A stretch of DNA of 64,000 nucleotides from Silene latifolia (Eukaryota > Streptophyta > Magnoliopsida > Caryophyllales > Caryophyllaceae): NCBI RefSeq assembly GCF_048544455.1, contig NC_133529.1, positions 47,221,456 to 47,285,455 of the forward strand. The letters are read 5' to 3'. Below the pieces are notes generated by a model. The model worked only from the letters and a program-made list of their open reading frames with translations, did no database searches and was not told the origin of the DNA. A program made the translations under genes and the position numbers. The first letter of the stretch is position 1. The number at the start of each line of letters is the position of its first letter. Shown one piece after another: positions 58,350-64,000 of this stretch.

Positions 58350-58735
58350 GCACGATCCGTGCGGATTAGGCGCAATCCGCTCGGATTTTCAAGCTTCAAA
58401 TTTTAAAAATCCCGCCTAAAGACGGGCGTCTCCTGGGGAAATCCGCTCGGATTTTTATTGAGGGACGGGCGTCTTTCCAGAAATCCGGACGGATTCTCAT
58501 CCAGAGATTTTTCTTGTTTTTCTTCAGCTTCAAGACGGGCGGATTTTACCAGAGACGGACGGATCCTGGGAGACGGGCGTCTTTCCAGAAATCCGCTCGG
58601 ATTCCTTAATGACAGAGGAATTCTTCAATTTTTGCACGACCCAAGACGGGCGTCTTCTCAGCTGGACGCTCGGATCCTCTGCAGACGGGCGGATTCTCCA
58701 AAATCCGCTCGGATTCTTCCTTGATTACACGGATC
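58350..58735. repeat. Internal CpG-rich palindrome block of element C
   Basis: At least a dozen cores: AATCCGCTCGGATT (four or more), GACGGGCGTC (four or more), ATCCGGACGGAT and GACGGGCGGATT. The composition is the same as in the LTR block but the array is longer. Confidence 0.85.
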
Positions 58736-59052
58736 CTTGCGCAAACCCTTTCCTTAACATTCTTTCTTTCTTTCTTTCTTTTCTTGTGTTCTTCATTGTG
58801 GGGGCACTACTAAGGCGTGAATAGCCTAGGTAATTGCCATCCCCACACTAAGGTAAATCACTACACATCAATTAAAATCATTAGTCCCTCCCTCACTTCT
58901 CTCTTTTCATGACAATTATTTTGATCAAGGTAAATAAAATCCAAAAATGACAAAAATGCAATGCAAAAATTAAATGTAAGTTAGGGAGTTAGAAATATTT
59001 ACAAGTGGTGGTTTAAGGAGGACTCCACCAAACTCTCATTCTTGATGAGATG
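58736..59052. other. Spacer between protease and ORF1 promoter in C
   Basis: Contains a TTTC repeat (58763-58781) and A/T-rich DNA. No gene is seen. This is where RT and integrase would be expected. Confidence 0.65.
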
Positions 59053-60310
59053 TCAAGGAGGCATGTTCAAGGTGTTGTTGATGTTGCTCAACACCTCGAA
59101 GAAGTAATTAAAAGCTTGTTCATTGTTGTGGTAGAGGTCCTCAATAGACCGTGGCCCTTGTTGTTGATCATGATCGATGGCATGCCCAATGTAGGGATTA
59201 AAGATCCCTTCAAATTCGTCGTCCCAAAGACCACAAACTTCATTGAGTTGATCATTGAAAATCTCTTGCTTGGATGGAGACAACTCTCCCAAATTCTTCT
59301 TTTGGCTAATGAGGCCATCTTCTTCTTCCTTGGTTGATTTTGATGAGCTATGCAAGCTCTTCTTGTCACAATTCACTTGCTCTTTGAATGGAGCATCTTC
59401 AACTTTCTTCCTCCATTGGAGTTCCGATTTCTTCCTTTCATCCTTAGGCTATAGTGATCGATCATGAAGCATGGCTCATGCAAACGAGGAGCTCTCATGG
59501 TCTTGTCAAGATTAAAAGTTATGCTTTCATCTCCCACTTCTAGAGTGAGCTCTCCATGTTTCACATCAATCACCGCACCAGCGGTGTGTAGGAAAGGTCT
59601 TCCTAAGATGATTGGAATGTTGGAATCTTCCTCCATATCAACAATGACAAAGTCCACCGGGATGAAAAACTTCCCTATTCGCACGGGGACATCTTCCCAT
59701 ATCCCTAGCGGTGTCTTCGTCGATCTATCGGCCATTTGAAGAGTGATATTGGTGCACTTAAGCTCTCCCATTCCCAACCTTTTACTTACCGAGTACGGCA
59801 TGACACTCACACTAGCCCCTAGATCACATAAGGCTTTGTTGATCGTTGTGTCGCCAATGGTACACGGTATTGAGAAGCTTCCCGGATCCTTTAGCTTTGG
59901 AGGTGAACTCCCTTGAAGTATGGCACTACTCACCTTAGTGAAGGCGATAGTCTCAAGTTTCCGGATCGACTTCTTCTTTGTGAGAATATCCTTCATGTAT
60001 TTCGCATAGGCCGGAACGTGATTGATTAATTCCGTAAAAGGAATTGAGACTTCTAAGTTCTTCACAATTTCCATGAACTTTCCAAGTTGATCATCAAATT
60101 TGGGCTTGGCTTGACGACTTGGAAAAGGAAGTCTAATCACAATGGGCTCCTTTTCTTTGGCTTTGTCTTCATTCTTCTTTGAATTTTCTTCTTTTGATGA
60201 TTCCCCTTCTTTGGGACTTTGCACCACAACTTCATTCTCACTAGCTCTCACAACTTCATCCTCAACTTGCTCCTTCGGTGCTTCATATCTTGTACCACTT
60301 CTCAAGTGAA
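59053..60310 (-). pseudogene. Element C protease region and short C-terminal extension
   Basis: After a basic and acidic linker, the minus strand encodes an Athila-type aspartic protease: CDLGASVSVMPYSVSKRLG at about 59790-59845 and IILGRPFLHTAGAVIDVKHG at about 59550-59610. A frameshift near 59410 leads into a tail (59376-59053) that contains LWDDEFEGIFNPYIG and stops at 59053. No RT motif follows. A frameshift near 60330 separates it from gag. Protease processes Gag; here it would have to do so without a linked polymerase. Confidence 0.82.
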
Positions 60311-61870
60311 TGGCACTAACCGTTTCATGTCTAGGGGATTACCTTGAGGTGGTAATTGCCCCTTTTGTCTTTGTGAGCTTGAAGATGCTAGTTGGGTCAA
60401 TTGTGTTTCCAACATCTTGGTGTGAGCTAGAATGTTGTTGATGGTGGTATCCTTTGCTTGGCTATCTTTTTGCATTTGAGTGAAAAATTCTTGTTGATTT
60501 TTTTGCATTTGAAGGACCGCTTTTTGGACATCAAAACTTTGGTCATTTTGGTGATTGTATGGATTTTGATTTTGATAACCTTGGTTTTGATTGAAAAAGG
60601 GTCTTTGATTTTGATTTCTCATGGGTGGTGGAGTGTATGTTGGTTGAGGGTTTTGGACATTTTGGCTCTTGTATGAGAGATTTGGATGGAACTTGGTGTT
60701 TTCATTGTAAAAATTTGAATAAGGGGTACCGCTTTTGTAAGCTTGGAAAGCATTGACTTGCTCGGTTGTTCCCCTACATTCACTTTGATCATGACCTAAG
60801 GTTCCACAATTCTCACATATCCCGCTTGGGATTGATGAGGATGCCGTCAAGGCATTGACATGATGCTTTGATGATTTTGAGCTTTCCTCAAGTCTAGCCA
60901 TAGCTTGTTCAAACTTCAAGTTGATAGTGTCAATGTGAGCACTAAGTTGAGCACCCAATTGAGTAACGGTGTCCACTTCATACTTTCCTCTAGTAGCCTT
61001 GCGAGGCCTACTATATTGCGAATTATGGACCGCCATTTCCTCAATCTTGTTCCATGTTTGATTGTCATCAACTTCGGTGAACATTCCATTTGATCCCATA
61101 TTGAGAATGTTCCTTGAATCTTCATATAAACCATTCCAAAATTGTTGCACTAAAAACCATTCGCTAAGTCCATGGTGAGGACATGAGCGACAAATACCTT
61201 TGAACCGCTCCCAAGCTTCATACAAAGATTCTTCATCCCTTTGCTTAAAACCCGTAATTTGAGCTCTTAGCATATTAGTCTTTTCCGGTGGGTAGAATTT
61301 TTTGTAGAAAGCGAGAGCTAACTTCTTCCAAGAATCTATTCCAAGAGTGGCCTTATCAAGGCCCTTCAACCATTGCTTTGCGGTGCCGATTAACGAAAAA
61401 GGAAATAAGACCCATCTAATTTGGTCTTGAGTCACGCCCGTTTGAGAGATAGCTTCACAATAATCACAAAATGTTTCCATATGAGAATGAGGGTCCTCAC
61501 TTGGCATGCCCCCGAATTGGCTCCTCTCAACTAGTTGGATGAAGGCGGACTTGGCAATAAAGTTTCCGGTAAGATGTTGTGGGGTAGGAGTACCGTTTGG
61601 TAGATCCTCCTCGGTGGGTATAGAGTGTGACGAGAATTTAGGCATTGTAGGTGGATTTTGTGTGGTATTGTTTAATGGGTTATCTTCTCCTTCTATTGCG
61701 AAAGGATTGACAAACTCACTTGTGGGTTGGACAACTTCACCAACACCTCCCAAATTCCTCCTAACAAGTCTCCTATTATTCGTCAAGGTTCTTTCGATTT
61801 CACGGTCAAAAGGTAACAAATCTCTTTGTAACCTTCTAGACATGCAAAATATCAAACAACTAGAAAACAA
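60302..61870 (-). CDS. Element C gag (Athila type)
   Basis: The 522-codon frame probably starts at an internal Met (MSRRLQRDLLPFDREIER, about 61841). It contains a retrotransposon gag domain (FGGMPSEDPHSHMETFCDYC, RWVLFPFSLIGTAKQWLKGL, FPPEKT-like KKFYPPEKTNMLRAQI) and a zinc knuckle CENCGTLGHDQSEC (C-x2-C-x4-H-x4-C, about 60790-60830). A Gln/Asn-rich stretch follows. It ends in a frameshift just before the LRSGTRYE linker that normally joins gag to protease. Confidence 0.88.
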   Translation of the reverse strand: MFSSCLIFCMSRRLQRDLLPFDREIERTLTNNRRLVRRNLGGVGEVVQPTSEFVNPFAIEGEDNPLNNTTQNPPTMPKFSSHSIPTEEDLPNGTPTPQHLTGNFIAKSAFIQLVERSQFGGMPSEDPHSHMETFCDYCEAISQTGVTQDQIRWVLFPFSLIGTAKQWLKGLDKATLGIDSWKKLALAFYKKFYPPEKTNMLRAQITGFKQRDEESLYEAWERFKGICRSCPHHGLSEWFLVQQFWNGLYEDSRNILNMGSNGMFTEVDDNQTWNKIEEMAVHNSQYSRPRKATRGKYEVDTVTQLGAQLSAHIDTINLKFEQAMARLEESSKSSKHHVNALTASSSIPSGICENCGTLGHDQSECRGTTEQVNAFQAYKSGTPYSNFYNENTKFHPNLSYKSQNVQNPQPTYTPPPMRNQNQRPFFNQNQGYQNQNPYNHQNDQSFDVQKAVLQMQKNQQEFFTQMQKDSQAKDTTINNILAHTKMLETQLTQLASSSSQRQKGQLPPQGNPLDMKRLVPFT

Positions 61871-61960
61871 TTAGAACAAACCTTGAGGAGTTTTACTTCC
61901 CCAAGGTGAAAAAGACACAACTAAAAATAACAAAAGAAATCTTAAATCAATTAAACACCG

Positions 61961-61978
61961 TCCCCGGCAGCGGCGCCA
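61961..61978 (-). other. Primer binding site of element C
   Basis: The minus strand reads TGGCGCCGCTGCCGGGGA, four bases inside the 5' LTR. This is the Athila-type site, which I recall as tRNA-Asp. Confidence 0.88.
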
Positions 61979-61982
61979 TTTT

Positions 61983-63741
61983 TGATCGGAGCCATTTAGT
62001 TCACAAATTAAGCAATTGTGGTCGTTGGTCAATGGTCGATACAAAACACAATTTATACTTCACAAACAACTCTACAAATTAGTAAAGAGGCAAGTAAAGG
62101 TCGGATCCCAAGGGACGGGTATTGAAAACGAAGATTTCTATTGCTACTAGCGGTGTCAAGGGGTGTCACAAGTTGGGTTGATGTAGAAGGTTACTAAACT
62201 AAGATAGCAATTAAAATAAACTAATAAGGTAAATAGAATAAGGGTGTAAACAATTGATTAAAAGCACTAGGGTGTCATGGGTTCATAGGGGATTCATGGG
62301 ATATGATCATACAAACATGTTCTCAAATTATAAGCAAGCAATTATTGTTGTGATGGATCGAGTTGGGTTATATCTTACAATCCTAGGAAAGTTTGGGTCC
62401 GGAGCCGAATCTCTTGGATTGTACAACACCTACAAGTCGACTTAATCTTCCCTACTTAACACATGCATGGTCTAACAAGACTCGAGTTGGGTTATATCTT
62501 ACAAGTCAAGTTGAAGAGATAGTAGATGATAATAAATGCAAGGATTCATAGGCTTAGCATTTCATCAAACATAACATGTGCATGTATTAAGATCAAAACA
62601 AGCAAGCAAATAAGATATGAAAGCATATTGATTTAAGCATGAGTCATCCCCATATTGGTTTCCCCTAATCACCCATTAAACCCTAGCTAAGAGACTACTC
62701 ACTCATTATCATATTGATCATGCTAGAAAGGTTGTCAATCATACTAACATAATGAAACATGATGAATAAATGAAAGTAATTAGCAATAATTAAAAAGGGA
62801 TTAAGAGATTATACCTACTAATGATTCCAATAATAAAGCAAGAATAATAGAAGTACTTGAATCCTAGATTGAGAGGTTGTCAATCTCCCAATAATAACCC
62901 AAATAATCTTCAATTACCCAAAATAAAGTAAGAACAAGAGAGAGATTAAGGAACTAAAACTTGGATTAAAACTTGATTAATACTTGATTACAATATTGAA
63001 GAGAGATTTGATTGATATTAACTACTCTAATTATTTATTAGAAGAACATGCTCCTCTAATTAGACTAATGGGGTATTTATAGTGAAAATTAGGGAGGATG
63101 CATTAGGGTTAACTAAGGGCTAAACTAGTAATTACACTTTTTAAGTTGAGCAAGGAGACTCGGTATTCAATGAGAGAAGGGCGTCTCCATTTTGTAACTT
63201 GAAGGACGAAACCATCTTTGTCTTTGTGATCCGAGCGGATGGAGGTCGAGACGGACGGATGGGGCATGGACGATCCGAGCGGATCAAGGCAGAAGACGCT
63301 CGGGATCGGGCACTGGGGGATCCGAGCGGATCTGGGTAAGGACGCTCGGATTGAGGCTGGCGGACGGACGGATCGTGGATGATCCGTTCGGATTCTTCTA
63401 CAGCGTCATTCCTTCTTCTTTTCTTCCCTTTTCTTCATAGAATCCTTGGGGATTTCCTTGGGGACTCAAGGATCCTTTCTCAACAATGATCTTCTACTTA
63501 GCTATGTACAAAGGCCTTCTAGTCTTGTCTCTCCTTGATGCTTGGTCATTGAATATGATCCATTTAGCCTTGTTTTGCCATGAAAATGCAAGATTCTTAC
63601 TCCTTTCCTACCAAGGGATCAAAATCTCAAAGAATATGCAAAACAAAGAACTAAAGATAAGAAATGACCCAAATAAGCACTAAAAAGCATAGAAACAATG
63701 GTAATTCGGGGGCTAAATATGCGCCAATTATGGTCGCATCA
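61983..63741 (-). repeat. Element C 5' LTR
   Basis: 1759 bp, almost identical to 52627-54382. The TATA box is at 63074-63081 and the palindrome block at 63229-63395. Confidence 0.93.
63229..63395. repeat. CpG-rich palindrome block in C 5' LTR
   Basis: Counterpart of 53871-54045. At least four differences (for example CTCGGGATC for CTCGGATC, and GATCTGGG for GATCCGGG) lie here, more than in the other 1.6 kb. Confidence 0.8.
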
Positions 63742-63746
63742 AGCAT
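63742..63746. repeat. Right target-site duplication of element C (AGCAT)
   Basis: Identical to 52622-52626. Confidence 0.95.
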
Positions 63747-64000
63747 TTGAATGGTTTGTTTTTTGTGTTTGACTCGGTTTGAATCGTTGTTGGAGTTGGG
63801 ATTTGAATTTTTGAGTCGGTTTTTGGTCCGGTGTCGGTTTTGACTCTAGTTAGTGTCATTGCGACCCCGTCGTCATGCATTAAACACTCCAGGTACTTTT
63901 GAAAAGTTTTGAAATGTTTTATTTTCGAAATCATTTTAAGTTTTCCGATACATGAACTGTCGATCAAATGCCGCGATTCCAAAGCATGTTGTAGTCCGAT
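63747..64000 (-). repeat. Element A 5' LTR, continuation after element C
   Basis: Follows C's right TSD and joins 52626 if C is removed. It runs off the window before the expected TGTAGATACC-type outer end. No gene is supported. Confidence 0.7.

Larger units (their letters stand above)
52627..63741 (-). mobile_element. Element C: Athila-like gypsy element lacking RT and integrase
   Basis: The 11,115-bp element has LTRs of about 1.76 kb (52627-54382 and 61983-63741), a perfect TSD AGCAT, an Athila-type primer binding site at 61961-61978, gag, protease, and an ATHILA-ORF1-like gene, all on minus. Between protease (ending near 59053) and the ORF1-like gene (starting 58019) there is only a palindrome-rich spacer of about 1 kb. 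RT, RNase H and integrase, which should follow protease, are absent. It must have depended on another element's enzymes. LTRs differ at only a handful of positions, so insertion is recent. Confidence 0.92.
1..64000 (-). mobile_element. Element A: outer Tat/Ogre-like Ty3/gypsy LTR retrotransposon, interrupted and truncated by both window edges
   Basis: All sequence not belonging to elements B-E reads as one minus-strand gypsy element. From its 5' side it comprises 5' LTR (63747-64000 plus 50435-52626), primer binding site, leader, gag-protease (48988 to 45596) and RT (542 to 1). The 3' half and the outer end of the 5' LTR lie outside the window. Removing B joins the coding sequence at 45596 to that at 537 in the same frame, which is the strongest evidence for one element. 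A and B share homologous gag, protease, RT and primer-binding sequences, so they are related families. A's gag has at least one frameshift and two stops, so this copy is dead. Confidence 0.85.

Noticed and set aside
58350-58735. Possible CRISPR-like array
   Set aside because: The units are short palindromes at irregular spacing without unique spacers of constant length, in a plant retroelement.
61961-61978. tRNA-like sequence
   Set aside because: Only the 18 bases complementary to a tRNA 3' end are present; it is a primer binding site.

Overview
This window is repeat-rich nuclear DNA of a flowering plant. The evidence is plant-specific element lineages: Tat/Ogre-type Ty3/gypsy elements with a second RNase H, an Athila-like element, plant mobile domain (PMD) genes and a Helitron carrying RPA genes. 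A eudicot of the order Caryophyllales is my guess from memory of similar sequences and is not proven. I found no host gene. Every base can be assigned to a stack of nested transposable elements.

Layout, outermost first. Element A is a Tat/Ogre-like gypsy element on the minus strand that runs off both edges. Its RT region is at 1-542, gag-protease at 45596-48988, leader with a 60-bp minisatellite at 48989-50413, primer binding site at 50414-50431, and 5' LTR at 50435-52626 continuing at 63747-64000. Element B (543-45590, minus) is a related Tat-type element inserted in A's coding region. Its target-site duplication (TSD) is CACAA/CACAG, and removing B restores A's reading frame. Element C (52627-63741, minus, TSD AGCAT) is an Athila-like element in A's 5' LTR. 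It has gag, protease and an ATHILA-ORF1-like gene but no reverse transcriptase or integrase. Element D (9609-35025, minus, TSD GCAAG) is a copia element with nearly identical LTRs and a dead interior. It sits in an exon of one of B's antisense genes. Element E (14124-30912, plus) is a 16.8-kb Helitron inside D, with 5' TC, a 3' hairpin plus CTAG, and an A/T insertion site. E carries two tandem RPA70-like genes and a decayed Rep-helicase gene. A 1.17-kb hAT-type element (23956-25129, 8-bp TSD) sits in the first intron of that gene.

B carries two extra spliced genes between pol and its 3' LTR, antisense to gag-pol: a PMD gene (4191-7193) and a second gene (8123-9608 plus 35031-35101) split by D. 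Both contain stop codons.

The most unusual signal is regulatory. CpG-rich imperfect palindromes lie upstream of a TATA box in the LTRs of A, B and C, and equivalent modules recur inside B in front of both antisense genes and inside C in front of the ORF1-like gene. The module cores differ between B and C, and the B and C LTR pairs differ most within these palindrome blocks.

Inferred order of events: A inserted first, then B into A, D into B, and E into D or into D's parent copy. C entered A's LTR independently and looks youngest by LTR similarity.
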